A stretch of 22,309 bases of DNA from CAYTAP01 sp964435775 (GTDB lineage: Bacteria > Planctomycetota > Phycisphaerae > Tepidisphaerales > Tepidisphaeraceae): the NCBI GenBank assembly GCA_964435775.1, contig CAYTAP010000066.1, positions 1-22,309 of the forward strand. The letters run 5' to 3'. Under the pieces are notes generated by a model. That model saw only the letters and a list, made by a program, of their open reading frames with translations, was not told where the DNA came from and ran no database searches. The number at the start of each line of letters is the position of its first letter. The stretch's first letter is position 1. Positions 6,509 to 17,095 of the stretch are shown here, in pieces. A program made the position numbers and the translations under genes.

Positions 6509-9499
6509 ATGTTGCCGCAGATTGATCCTCCGCCAACCAGGCGCCTGGCCACCGTGAATGTGAACGTGATCCACACCCCCGCCCCTTTATTGAAGCATGC
6601 GCCGCTGGCGGCGATCCTGCTCATCGCCCTGGCGACTCTCGCCAACGGCTGCGCCCCCGGACGGGGCGTTTCCCCGAACAACCTCCCGCCGGGCGTGCGG
6701 GGGGTGAACCTGACCGATCCCGTCCATCCGCGCCCGCTCGAATCGCCGATCACTCTCGCCGGGGCGAAAAACGAATGGATCAGCTTCGTCATCCGCCTCG
6801 ATGGACTGCCGGCGCGGGTGGATTCCTCGAATCCCGCCTATTCCCTTCGCATCCAGCCGTTCCAATTGCAGACCGCCAACGCCTCGATCTCCGCGACGAA
6901 TCTCTCCATCGCGCAGGTCCTTCCCATGCCCGTCGATCTGAACCGCGCGGGGTTTGTCCGCCACACCGGCGCCGCCGCCGGTGAAACGACGCTCCCCCGC
7001 GCCCTGCTCCCCCTGACGCTGGACAATGGCCTGCTCAACCTCGCCTCCCTGCGCCGCCCATCCCCAGCCGCTTCTGACGCGAAGGCCGGGGACGCCGATA
7101 TCCCGCAGTCCTCGCCCCCCCTGCTCTGGATCGATCTTCACATCCCCAAGGACGCCAGGGCCGGCGACTATCAAACCCGCTGCGAGCTGATGGCGTCCGG
7201 CCTGCCGGTTTCGTCGCTGGCGATCAAACTGACCGTTCACGACTTCGCCCTGCCCGATGAGCGCCATGTCACGCTCGTCAACGCGCTATCCTGGGATGAC
7301 CTCGTGCGGCTATACCCGCGCGAGTTCGAGGTTCTTCAGCCGCGCCTGCTCAATCGCAACGATCCGCAACACGCCGACGCCGTCCGCACGCTCGATCAAC
7401 TGGTGGAACTGGCGCATCGCCACCGGACCGAGGTCGTCATCCCCCGCCTTCAGCCCACCGTGAAGTGGCCATCCGGCGAAGCGCCGCGCCTGGATTGGAG
7501 CGACCTGGACTCGATCCTCACCCCCTGGCTGAGCGGCGCGCCGTTCGCCGACAAGACGCCCGTCGGCTTCTGGCCGATGCCCGCGCCCGATTACCTCGAC
7601 CGCTTCGACCGCGCCTCGCAGCTTCAATACTGGGCGGCGGCGGCGTCCCATTTCGACCAGCTCGATCGGCTCGAACAGACCGCCGTCGTGCTCAATCCCC
7701 TCGCCGGGCTCGGCCCGCATGATCCCTCCGAAGCGCTGCGCCTCAGCGCCCAGGCGGCGGATGTCCTGAAAACGCACACGCGGCTTCGCGTCATGCTTCC
7801 CCTGGAGGAGGACCAGCTTCAACTCGCCGATGCCGATCATCCGAACATGATCCCGCCGCGCGACACGGCGCGGCTTTTGACCGTCGCGCCGGGGCTTGTC
7901 TTTTCCCCGCCCCGCCAGGCCTGGCCGCAAAACGTGACCCACCCCCGGCGCTGGATGCGAACCGATGAGCCGGGGCTTGTTCCCTACGTCGGCGCCGGCG
8001 GCGATGAACGCGATGTTCGCGTCTGGGCGTGGCTGGCCTATCTGCGCCAGGCGACGCTCATCCAATGGGCGTCGGGCCTTCCCGCGCAGACAACCCCCAC
8101 CCAGCCGGCCGACCCCAGTGACCTCATCTGGTTTTATCCCGGAAGCTGGTTCGGCCTCAATCAGCCGGTCCCCACGATCCAACTCAAGTGGCTCCGACGC
8201 GCCGAGCAGGATTACGAATACCTCGACCTCGCCCGTCAGCGCGGCGAACCGCTCAACGCCCGCGTCATGGCCCGCCTGATCGCCAAGCCCGTCGAGATTC
8301 AGCCCAACCAGCGCGCCGATCCCGCGTACGCGATGATGAGCGGCACGACCGATGAGCAGGCGTGGGATGAAGTGATCCAACTGCTTGCCAAAACGATCCT
8401 GCTCCGCCAGCCCGGCCAGACGCCCGACCCCACGCGCCAAAGCGAACTCAATCTCGAAACGCTCCGCTGGATGAAGCCGCAGGAGCGCCCGCTGCTCATG
8501 GTCACGCAAACCCGGTGGCTATGGGATGCCCTCGCCGGCGGCAACTGGATCTCCCTCAAGCTCGGCATCGACATCTACAACGCCTCGGATGACACGCCCG
8601 ATCAGAACCGCCTCGGATGGACCGCCATCCCCGACCCCTCCGGCTGGCAGATGCGCCCCCAGCCGATTTCAATCCCCGCCCTCTCCACCTATCAGGTTCG
8701 CCGCGAATACCTCAACGCGAAGTTCGATCTCAACCGCATCAACAACCGTAATGCCCAGCCGCTGGCCGTCACGTTCACCAACGGCTTCACGAATAAAAGC
8801 TGGGAGATCAAGTTCGATCTTCCCGTCGCCTCCAGCGACCAACGGCAAAAGGGTCTGGCCATCGACGGGTTCCTCGACGACTGGGATGCGGCCGATCAAT
8901 TGCAAAACGGCCCGATGGTCCGCATGCTCAACCGCCCGGCGCTGCAGCATCAGCAATTGCAGCGCGCTGACACTCCCACATCGGTTTATTCCGGATGGTC
9001 GCCGGAAAACTTCTATGTCGCGTTCAAGGTCGGCGGCCTCAGCTCCGCCAGCGACGGCGCGAACCGGAACTTCGTGAGCTATCAGTTCCGCCGCGCCTGG
9101 GGGGAGGATTTGTGCGAGGTGCTCATCCAGCCGGTCTACATCGACAACACCGTCGGCCCGGTCACGCACCTGGTCTGCAAGCCCAACGGCCAAATCTGGT
9201 CCGAGCGCTCGGCCGGTCAATCCCCTGGCGATGAATGGCAACCCACCCAGGGCGCCGGCATGCGCTACGCCGCCACCCGCGACAACGCCGACTGGCGCGG
9301 TGAACTGGCCATCCCCTGGTCCGCCATCGGCGCGCCAAACAAAGGCGTGCCCTCCCTCCTGCGTTTCAACTTCGTCCAGCATCAGCAAGCCACCGGCCAA
9401 AGCGCCAGTTGGGCCGGCCCGATCGACTTCGGGCGCGACTTCGACTTCATGGGCCTCCTCCACCTCCGCATCCCCCGCACGCCGGGGATGGGGAATTGA
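6509..9499 (+). CDS. Lipoprotein with GH123/DUF4091-like region and CBM9-like C-terminal domain
   Basis: The start is uncertain: ATG 6509 gives 996 residues, while GTG 6554, 6560 or 6566 would give a more normal signal peptide. A hydrophobic stretch ends in LATLANGC (Cys encoded at 6650-6652), a plausible lipobox, so the protein is probably lipidated and exported. An N-terminal beta domain (GAKNEWISFVIRL) resembles the sandwich before GH123 catalytic domains. Residues ~250-585 resemble the DUF4091/GH123 barrel, including the late signature LKWLRRAEQDYEYL. Residues ~783-990 (IDGFLDDWDAADQL ... ELAIPWSAIG) resemble the CBM9/DOMON-like sugar-binding fold. I see no clear Asp-Glu catalytic pair where GH123 enzymes have DEP, so it may bind rather than cleave glycans. 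It is convergent with the AraC gene, 74 bp away. Confidence 0.75.
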   Translation: MLPQIDPPPTRRLATVNVNVIHTPAPLLKHAPLAAILLIALATLANGCAPGRGVSPNNLPPGVRGVNLTDPVHPRPLESPITLAGAKNEWISFVIRLDGLPARVDSSNPAYSLRIQPFQLQTANASISATNLSIAQVLPMPVDLNRAGFVRHTGAAAGETTLPRALLPLTLDNGLLNLASLRRPSPAASDAKAGDADIPQSSPPLLWIDLHIPKDARAGDYQTRCELMASGLPVSSLAIKLTVHDFALPDERHVTLVNALSWDDLVRLYPREFEVLQPRLLNRNDPQHADAVRTLDQLVELAHRHRTEVVIPRLQPTVKWPSGEAPRLDWSDLDSILTPWLSGAPFADKTPVGFWPMPAPDYLDRFDRASQLQYWAAAASHFDQLDRLEQTAVVLNPLAGLGPHDPSEALRLSAQAADVLKTHTRLRVMLPLEEDQLQLADADHPNMIPPRDTARLLTVAPGLVFSPPRQAWPQNVTHPRRWMRTDEPGLVPYVGAGGDERDVRVWAWLAYLRQATLIQWASGLPAQTTPTQPADPSDLIWFYPGSWFGLNQPVPTIQLKWLRRAEQDYEYLDLARQRGEPLNARVMARLIAKPVEIQPNQRADPAYAMMSGTTDEQAWDEVIQLLAKTILLRQPGQTPDPTRQSELNLETLRWMKPQERPLLMVTQTRWLWDALAGGNWISLKLGIDIYNASDDTPDQNRLGWTAIPDPSGWQMRPQPISIPALSTYQVRREYLNAKFDLNRINNRNAQPLAVTFTNGFTNKSWEIKFDLPVASSDQRQKGLAIDGFLDDWDAADQLQNGPMVRMLNRPALQHQQLQRADTPTSVYSGWSPENFYVAFKVGGLSSASDGANRNFVSYQFRRAWGEDLCEVLIQPVYIDNTVGPVTHLVCKPNGQIWSERSAGQSPGDEWQPTQGAGMRYAATRDNADWRGELAIPWSAIGAPNKGVPSLLRFNFVQHQQATGQSASWAGPIDFGRDFDFMGLLHLRIPRTPGMGN

Positions 9500-9573
9500 T
9501 CCTTCACCGCGCGACTCGCCGATTCACGCAGGGGTAACGATTCCCCGCCTAACCGATTCGCCGCATCGTCCGT

Positions 9574-10494
9574 TCACCCCGCGATGGCGCGGTTGATCGA
9601 GCGCCGGTAATCGCGTGGCGATTGGCCTATTTGCGCCCGGAAGCAGCGCGAAAAGTACGCGATCTCCTCGTACCCCACCCGCAGGGCGATGTCTGAAATC
9701 GAATCTCCCGTACACCGCAGCAGGCGGCACGCCTCCTCGGCGCGAAGGCGGTGCATGTACTCGACCACGCCCATCCCCATCCTCTTGCTGAAGCAGCGCG
9801 AAAGGTGCGCGGGGCTTAAGTCCACGCGCGCCGCCAGCGCATCCAGATGAACCGCCTCGGCGTAGTGCGATTCGAGATACGATGCGACATCGAGCACCGC
9901 CTGCTCCGAATGTTGCGGCAGGCGCGACGGTGGATCGCCCGGGCGCGAGCCCGTCAAACGGATGATCCCCACGAGCACGTCGAGCAACCCCGCCATGGCT
10001 GCGGCTTCCCAGCCGCTTTGCTGCTGGCGTTGTTCGAGCATGATGCTCTGCAACCGACCCAGCAGCGCCGCGCGCTCCGCGGGGCTGGCGTGCAGCACCA
10101 CCGGCGGAGTGCGGCTCTGTTCCGGAATGCGCCTTTGATACAATTCGAACGCCCCTGGAACGCTCGTCAGCATCGTCCCGAGCCGGTGCATGACCTGGGC
10201 ATCGATCAGACAGTTGATGATCGTCAGATCGCGCGGCTCGTGATACGCATGCCAGATCTGCGGGCGAATGACGATCACATCCCCGGGGCGCAATTTCTGC
10301 ACGCCCGCGGCCGTGTGATGTTCGGCGCCGCCCGATTCCACATAGACGATTTCGTGAAAGATATGATCGTGCGCGCCGATTTGGGCGTGATGGGAGATGC
10401 GATGCACGTACAAGCCCGATTCCTGCCCCGCCTGGCCGGGGCGCAGAAACTGCCAGGCAAAAGTATGGACGGGAGAAATGGTTGATTCCGCCAT
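9574..10494 (-). CDS. AraC-family transcriptional regulator, RhaS/RhaR-like
   Basis: The start is ATG at 10492-10494, giving 306 residues; a further in-frame start upstream would overlap the -10 box. The N-terminal half is a cupin-type sugar-sensing domain with HDHIFHEIVYVESG at residues 42-55, closely resembling the same region of E. coli RhaS. LRPGDVIVIRP (68-78) follows. The C-terminal ~100 residues carry two helix-turn-helix units of the AraC type (LDALAARVDLSPAHLSRCF and ISDIALRVGYEEIAYFSRCF). It is divergent from the Gfo/Idh-rhaM cluster, the usual layout for a local activator. The presence of rhaM supports L-rhamnose or a similar deoxysugar as the signal, but this is inference. Confidence 0.92.
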   Translation of the reverse strand: MAESTISPVHTFAWQFLRPGQAGQESGLYVHRISHHAQIGAHDHIFHEIVYVESGGAEHHTAAGVQKLRPGDVIVIRPQIWHAYHEPRDLTIINCLIDAQVMHRLGTMLTSVPGAFELYQRRIPEQSRTPPVVLHASPAERAALLGRLQSIMLEQRQQQSGWEAAAMAGLLDVLVGIIRLTGSRPGDPPSRLPQHSEQAVLDVASYLESHYAEAVHLDALAARVDLSPAHLSRCFSKRMGMGVVEYMHRLRAEEACRLLRCTGDSISDIALRVGYEEIAYFSRCFRAQIGQSPRDYRRSINRAIAG

Positions 10495-10519
10495 GCGCAA
10501 AATTATACAACATTTTCGC
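10495..10519 (-). promoter_or_regulatory. AraC-gene promoter with perfect -10 and overlapping inverted repeat
   Basis: A consensus TATAAT reads on the minus strand at 10507-10502, leaving only 7 nt to the ATG at 10494, so transcription would begin at or next to the start codon (leaderless mRNA). No good -35 is seen. The -10 lies inside an imperfect inverted repeat, GCGCAAAAT (10495-10503) and ATTTTCGC (10512-10519), a candidate operator. Confidence 0.5.
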
Positions 10520-10561
10520 AAGGCCGTGCTAGAACCCTTCGCATTCGTTGCGCAAGATAAT
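10515..10561 (+). promoter_or_regulatory. Candidate activator sites and -10 for the divergent cluster
   Basis: TTCGCA occurs at 10515-10520 and 10538-10543, 23 bp apart, and TTGCGCA at 10548-10554. A GATAAT -10-like hexamer follows at 10556-10561 with no recognisable -35 at 16-18 bp. Direct repeated half-sites before a promoter lacking a -35 fit AraC-type activation, but this is inferred from pattern only. Confidence 0.3.
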
Positions 10562-10629
10562 CCCCCGTTCTGATAGAGGCCGCGGTGCGGTTCTCAAGAT
10601 CAGCCAGTTTATCCTCAACCGGAGCAGGC

Positions 10630-11628
10630 ATGTTGAATATCGCGGTCGTTGGAATGGGCGGCATCGGCAACACTCATGCGCGGGAGTATCAGAAGCTCAA
10701 GGACGACGTCAAAATCGTCGCCGTCTGCGACATCATCAAAGAAAGAGCCGATAAAGCCGCCGAGGCCTATGGCGCCAAGGCGTTTTACAGCATCGCCGAC
10801 ATGCTCAAGAGCGGCGTCACAATCGATGCCGCCAGCATGTGCACCGCCGGCAAGGAAAACGGCGGCGATCACTACCAGGCCACGATGGAGCTTCTCGCCG
10901 CCGGCATCCCGGTCCTCGGTGAAAAGCCGATCTCCAACGAAGTCCCCAAGGCCGAGGAAATGGTCGCCCTGGCGAAGAAAAGGAATATTCCCTACGGGAT
11001 TGACCTCAACCACCGCTTCACCCCCGCCGCCCGACGGGCCAAGCAGTGGCTCGATGAAGGCCGCTGCGGCGAGATCAACATGATCGACATGTTCATGTGG
11101 ATCAACAACCCCAACGAATCGAGTCCGCACTTTCACATCCGGGCGCTGCACCCCCACTCGCTCGATGTCATGCGCTACTTCTGTGGCGACGTGAAAAAAG
11201 TCCATGCCTTCTTCAAGCAGGGCGCGGGTCGAAAAGGATACAGCAACGTCCACGTCAATCTCCAGTTCACCTCCGGCGTCATCGGCCACCTGATGGGCAG
11301 CTACGACGGCGGCGGCCCGGGACATCCCTGGGGCCTGGAGCGATGCGAAATCATTGGCCAGGACGCCCGCATCGTCATCACCGACGCCTGCGAAACCCTC
11401 GACTTCCAACCCCGCAAAGGCCTCGAATCCGAAACGTATCATCACCTCGGCGGCATGAAGGACTTCGGCTCGACATTCGAATCCCGCATCGGGGCGTGGG
11501 TGGAGGATCTCAAAAAGAAAACGCCTCCCGACCAGATCGATGCCAAGGCCGAGGATGCGCTCAAAGTCCAGCGCATCATCGAAGCGGCGATCAAGTCCTT
11601 CGAGACGGATTCGGTCATCACCCTGTAA
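10630..11628 (+). CDS. Gfo/Idh/MocA-family oxidoreductase (first of three)
   Basis: The start is ATG 10630 with GGAG at 10621-10624, 5 nt upstream. The product is 332 residues. VGMGGIGNTH near the N-terminus is the NAD(P)-binding loop. GEKPISNE carries the conserved catalytic-region Lys (K99). LNHRFTPAAR follows, and the C-terminal beta-sheet domain contains HPHSLDVMRYFCGD with a likely substrate-positioning His/Asp. Such enzymes oxidise or reduce sugars, sugar acids or cyclitols. The next gene is a clear paralogue sharing GEKPISNE, LNHRFTPAAR and MWI-NPNE motifs, implying tandem duplication. It is the first gene of the cluster divergent from the AraC regulator. No signal peptide is seen, so it is probably cytoplasmic. 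Confidence 0.93.
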   Translation: MLNIAVVGMGGIGNTHAREYQKLKDDVKIVAVCDIIKERADKAAEAYGAKAFYSIADMLKSGVTIDAASMCTAGKENGGDHYQATMELLAAGIPVLGEKPISNEVPKAEEMVALAKKRNIPYGIDLNHRFTPAARRAKQWLDEGRCGEINMIDMFMWINNPNESSPHFHIRALHPHSLDVMRYFCGDVKKVHAFFKQGAGRKGYSNVHVNLQFTSGVIGHLMGSYDGGGPGHPWGLERCEIIGQDARIVITDACETLDFQPRKGLESETYHHLGGMKDFGSTFESRIGAWVEDLKKKTPPDQIDAKAEDALKVQRIIEAAIKSFETDSVITL

Positions 11629-11637
11629 GAATAATTG

Positions 11638-11800
11638 CACCACGGAGAACACGGAGAAAATCAAATAGAATTTATTCACCGCGGAGACGCACAGAGCGCG
11701 GAAGAATACGGAATAAATTGCTTTGTCTTCTCCGCGTGCTCCGCGTCTCTGCGGTGAATCCTCTTGTCTTCTCCGTGTTCTCCGTGCCCTCCGTGGTGAA
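11638..11800. repeat. Nested inverted CACGGAG/CGCGGAG repeat block
   Basis: Two repeat pairs are nested. The outer arms are 11638-11657 (CACCACGGAGAACACGGAGA) and 11768-11800. The inner arms are 11675-11702 (TTCACCGCGGAGACGC...) and 11729-11758. A further AATTTATTC (11669-11677) pairs with GAATAAATT (11711-11719). The block fills the gap between the two paralogous Gfo/Idh genes and begins 9 nt after the stop of the first. Confidence 0.85.
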
Positions 11801-11830
11801 CTCCTGAATTCGAAAGCGAGCGTCAATCTC

Positions 11831-12832
11831 ATGATTCGCGTCTGTGTCATTGGCCTTGGGGGGATTGGAAATCTGCACGCGTCGATGCATCACACCGACG
11901 CACTGGCGGAGCTCGTCGGCGTCTGCGACTGGAAGAAGGATCGCGCCGATGCCGCCGCCGCGCGGTTTGGCGTGCCCGCTTTTTATGATGTGCCGACGAT
12001 GCTCGCCGCCCTCAAGCCCGACCTGTGCGACATCGCCACCGGCGGCTACGAATACTCCAGCGAACATTACGAACCCACAATGCAGGCGCTGGACGCCGGA
12101 TGCCATGTCCTTGGCGAAAAGCCGATCTCCAACGAAATCCCCAAGGCCAAAGAGATGGTCGCCCTCGCCAAGGCCCGCAACGTCTGTTACGGCATCAATC
12201 TCAACCACCGCTTCACCCCGGCCGCCCGGATCGCCAAACGCTGGGTCGATGAAGGGCGCATCGGGCATCAGCTGTTCATCAACATGAGCATGTGGATCAA
12301 GAATCCCAACGAAACCTCACCCTGGTTTCAGATCAAGGCCTTGCACCCGCATACCGTCGATGTCATGCGGCATTTCTGTGGCGACATCGAGGCCGTCCAG
12401 TGCTTCGCCACCAAGGCGCCCGGCCGGGCGATCTGGAGCACGGCGCATTTTTCGATGAAGTTCAAAAACGGCGTCGTCGGCGGGCTCACCGGGTCATATG
12501 ACATCGAGCGCGGCCACCCAATGGAACGATGCGAAGTCGCCGGTGTCGCCGGGCGATTCGTCCTGGAGGACATGTGGCGGGAAGCGACGCTCTACCCGGC
12601 AGGCAATCCTGAAAAAATCGTGTACACCAACCCGCTCTTCGGAGGCATGCGCGGTTTCGACGACACCTTCCGCAATCGCATCCATCGGTTCCTTGAGCAA
12701 CTGACCGAAGGCGCATCGCCGGACGAGATTGACGGATCGGGCGCCGATGGATTGGCCGCCCAGTGCGTCCTCGCCGCCGCCATTGAATCGATCGAAACCG
12801 GCAACGTCGTGCAGGTCAGCAAGTACACCTGA
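11831..12832 (+). CDS. Gfo/Idh/MocA-family oxidoreductase (second of three)
   Basis: The start is ATG 11831, giving 333 residues; in-frame upstream sequence is only repeat DNA. The ribosome-binding site is weak (GCGAGCG-like). IGLGGIGNLH at residues 7-16 is the nucleotide-binding loop and GEKPIS gives the conserved Lys at K97. LNHRFTPAARIAKRWVDEGRIG and LHPHTVDVMRHFCGD parallel the preceding gene, so both may act on the same or epimeric substrates, for example successive oxidation and reduction at one carbon. That pairing is inference. It is separated from the first paralogue by the repeat block and from the TIM-barrel gene by 87 bp. Confidence 0.93.
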   Translation: MIRVCVIGLGGIGNLHASMHHTDALAELVGVCDWKKDRADAAAARFGVPAFYDVPTMLAALKPDLCDIATGGYEYSSEHYEPTMQALDAGCHVLGEKPISNEIPKAKEMVALAKARNVCYGINLNHRFTPAARIAKRWVDEGRIGHQLFINMSMWIKNPNETSPWFQIKALHPHTVDVMRHFCGDIEAVQCFATKAPGRAIWSTAHFSMKFKNGVVGGLTGSYDIERGHPMERCEVAGVAGRFVLEDMWREATLYPAGNPEKIVYTNPLFGGMRGFDDTFRNRIHRFLEQLTEGASPDEIDGSGADGLAAQCVLAAAIESIETGNVVQVSKYT

Positions 12833-12881
12833 AGAAATGTGGCCCGCCCGCGGATCACGATGAACGAAATAGTATTCGTAG

Positions 12882-12898
12882 GGTCCGCCCCGCGGACC
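12882..12898. repeat. Short REP-like hairpin before the TIM-barrel gene
   Basis: GGTCCGC-CCC-GCGGACC is a perfect 7-bp stem with a 3-nt loop. GTAGGGTCCGCC is a common REP-type motif. It sits 22 nt upstream of the next ATG and just ahead of its ribosome-binding site. Confidence 0.65.
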
Positions 12899-12919
12899 AT
12901 CCTAAAACTGGAGGCCAAA

Positions 12920-13717
12920 ATGAAACTAGGCGTCAACAGCGTTCTCTTCGGCGGCCACGATCTCGAAGCCGCATTCAAATACACCGCTCTTTGCGGATAC
13001 GACGGCATCGAGCTTTCCGCCATCGACGGGATGAGCGAACACCTCGTCCTCGCCCGCTGGCAGGAGATCGCGCCGCGCATTAAGGAACTCTCCAAACAAT
13101 ACGCGCTGCCCATCCTCGCGATGGAGCAACCGAGTCAGGATCCAGTCAAGATGGAACTCGCCTTCGCCGCCGCCGTGGATATCGGCTGCCCCATCATCAA
13201 CTGCGGCCCGGGCGGCAAGAGCAACGATGAATCCACCTTCCAAGGCGTCATCGATTCTCTCGGCAAACTTGCGGATCGCGCCCAGCATTACGGCGTCATC
13301 CTCTGTGCCAAAGCCCATGTGGGGCAGTATGTGTACAACACGCCGAGTTCCTTGAAACTCCTGCAGGCGATCACCTCGCCCCACTTCGGCCTGGACATGG
13401 ACCCCAGCCACATCTGGCGCGCCGGCGAAGACCCCGTCGAAGCCATTGGTGCAGTCGTGAAGCGCATCCGTCATGTCCATATCCGCGACTGCAAAGGCCG
13501 CCAGCAAAACCCCGGCACGCCGCAAATGCAGGCCAACGGGCGCGGCGACATCAACCTGCTGGGGTACATCCGCGTACTCCATGAAAACGGCTACACCGGT
13601 CCGGTCGATCTGGAAGTGATCGGCGCGAAGAGCTTTGCCCTGCCCGAATGCGTCGCCATCGCCGCCGAAGCCCGCGGCCACATGCAGGCATGCCTGCAAG
13701 CCTGCGGCGCGCGGTAA
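12920..13717 (+). CDS. TIM-barrel sugar phosphate isomerase/epimerase (AP endonuclease family 2 fold)
   Basis: The start is ATG 12920 with GGAGG at 12910-12914, 5 nt upstream. The product is 265 residues, normal for the xylose-isomerase-like TIM-barrel family. LCGYDGIELSAIDG near the N-terminus is the typical first-strand signature. DMDPSHIW, HVHIRDCKGR and the terminal VDLEVIG supply the Asp, His and Glu expected to bind a divalent metal. Members isomerise or epimerise free sugars, inosose or hydroxypyruvate-type substrates; the exact substrate cannot be assigned. It lies between Gfo/Idh genes, an association common in sugar and inositol catabolic clusters, where epimerisation works together with oxidation or reduction. 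No signal peptide is seen. Confidence 0.9.
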   Translation: MKLGVNSVLFGGHDLEAAFKYTALCGYDGIELSAIDGMSEHLVLARWQEIAPRIKELSKQYALPILAMEQPSQDPVKMELAFAAAVDIGCPIINCGPGGKSNDESTFQGVIDSLGKLADRAQHYGVILCAKAHVGQYVYNTPSSLKLLQAITSPHFGLDMDPSHIWRAGEDPVEAIGAVVKRIRHVHIRDCKGRQQNPGTPQMQANGRGDINLLGYIRVLHENGYTGPVDLEVIGAKSFALPECVAIAAEARGHMQACLQACGAR

Positions 13718-13752
13718 GCAACTTCAACCAGGCATCCACAGAGGTCATTATC

Positions 13753-14790
13753 ATGGCAATCAGAATCGGCATCCTCGGTTTCGCCCACGGCCATGTGGGC
13801 ACCTACTGCTCGGTCTGGAAAAAGGAACCTGAGGCGGTGCATCTCGTCGCCGGATGGGACCACGACGCCGCCCGTGCCAAATCAGCGAAGGATCAATTCG
13901 GCGTCGCGCTCGCCGACTCCCCCGCGACGCTTCTGTCCCGCCCCGATGTGGATGCCGTCGTCATCGGCGCTGAAACATCGCGCCATGCCGATCTATGTGA
14001 GCAGGCGGCGCAAGCCGGCAAGGCGATCGTGCTGCAAAAGCCCCTCGCCCTCACCCTCGCCCAGGCCGACCGCATCGTCGCGGCCGTCGCCAGGCATCAA
14101 GTTCCCTTCACCCTCGCCTGGCAGATGCGCGTCGATGAACAGAACATTCAGATGAAGAAACTGGTCGACCAGAAGGCGCTCGGGCGGATCGTCACCGTCC
14201 GCCGTCGCCATGCGCTCAGCACCCATGTATGGCCGAACTTCGAGAGTTCCTGGCACGTCCAGCCGGAACTCAATCGCGGCATGTGGGCCGACGACGCCAG
14301 CCATCCGATCGACTTCCTCCTGTGGCTCATGGGCAAACCCCAAACCGTCATCGCCGAGATCGGCACGCTGCTCAACCCCAAGGTCCCCGATGACAATGGC
14401 GCGGCCATCTTCCGCTACGCCGATGGAACCCTCGGCGAAATCAGTTGCTCGTTCACCTGTCTCGCCGGCGAAAATACCACGGAAATCATTGGAGAAAATG
14501 GCGTCATCATCCAAAACTTCGGCGACGCCGTCACCTGCGGCGCACCTCGCGCCCCTGGTGCTGCCGGCTTGAAATGGATTCTCAAGGGACAAAAGGAATG
14601 GACATTCAGCGACATCGCCTCCCCGCCCCATCATGGCGTGCGAATCGCAGGACTGGCCGGTCCGATCCTGCAATTTCTCCGTGGCGAGCGTCCGCCCATT
14701 TGCACCGCCGAAGAAGGACGAACGAGCCTCGCGATGACTCTCGCCTGCTATGACGCCGCCGCCGCCGGGCGACGTGTTGAAATCAACTAA
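13753..14790 (+). CDS. Gfo/Idh/MocA-family oxidoreductase (third, divergent subtype)
   Basis: The start is ATG 13753 with GAGG at 13741-13744, giving 345 residues and a gap of 35 bp from the previous gene. ILGFAHGHVGTY at the N-terminus is a variant nucleotide-binding loop (GFAHGHVG rather than GxGxxG), a recognisable Gfo/Idh subgroup. LQKPLALT supplies the conserved Lys (K96). MWADDASHPIDFLLWLMG carries the C-terminal domain His/Asp. It is clearly not a recent duplicate of the two upstream paralogues and probably acts on a different intermediate. A 71-bp spacer containing a 24-bp palindrome separates it from the sulfatase/sulfotransferase fusion. Confidence 0.92.
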   Translation: MAIRIGILGFAHGHVGTYCSVWKKEPEAVHLVAGWDHDAARAKSAKDQFGVALADSPATLLSRPDVDAVVIGAETSRHADLCEQAAQAGKAIVLQKPLALTLAQADRIVAAVARHQVPFTLAWQMRVDEQNIQMKKLVDQKALGRIVTVRRRHALSTHVWPNFESSWHVQPELNRGMWADDASHPIDFLLWLMGKPQTVIAEIGTLLNPKVPDDNGAAIFRYADGTLGEISCSFTCLAGENTTEIIGENGVIIQNFGDAVTCGAPRAPGAAGLKWILKGQKEWTFSDIASPPHHGVRIAGLAGPILQFLRGERPPICTAEEGRTSLAMTLACYDAAAAGRRVEIN

Positions 14791-14807
14791 GAACAACAAT
14801 AACCCAC

Positions 14808-14831
14808 GGGCGGCGTCGCGCGACGCTGCCC
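14808..14831. repeat. 24-bp near-perfect palindrome before the fusion gene
   Basis: GGGCGGCGTCGC is followed by GCGACGCTGCCC: 12-bp arms with no spacer and a single G/T mismatch. It lies in the 71-bp gap upstream of the sulfatase-like gene, 30 nt before its ATG, and could reduce or modulate read-through within the cluster. Confidence 0.65.
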
Positions 14832-14861
14832 AAGACCCGCTTGCACAAGGAACCATCGATC

Positions 14862-17091
<2,230 letters not shown>

Positions 17092-17095
<4 letters not shown>

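Noticed and set aside
7310..8509. 399-residue antisense frame over the GH123-like gene
   Set aside because: Codon-bias shadow; no motifs, and the plus-strand protein is well supported.
12926..13699. 257-residue antisense frame over the TIM-barrel gene
   Set aside because: Shadow frame; the plus strand has a GGAGG ribosome-binding site and metal-ligand motifs.
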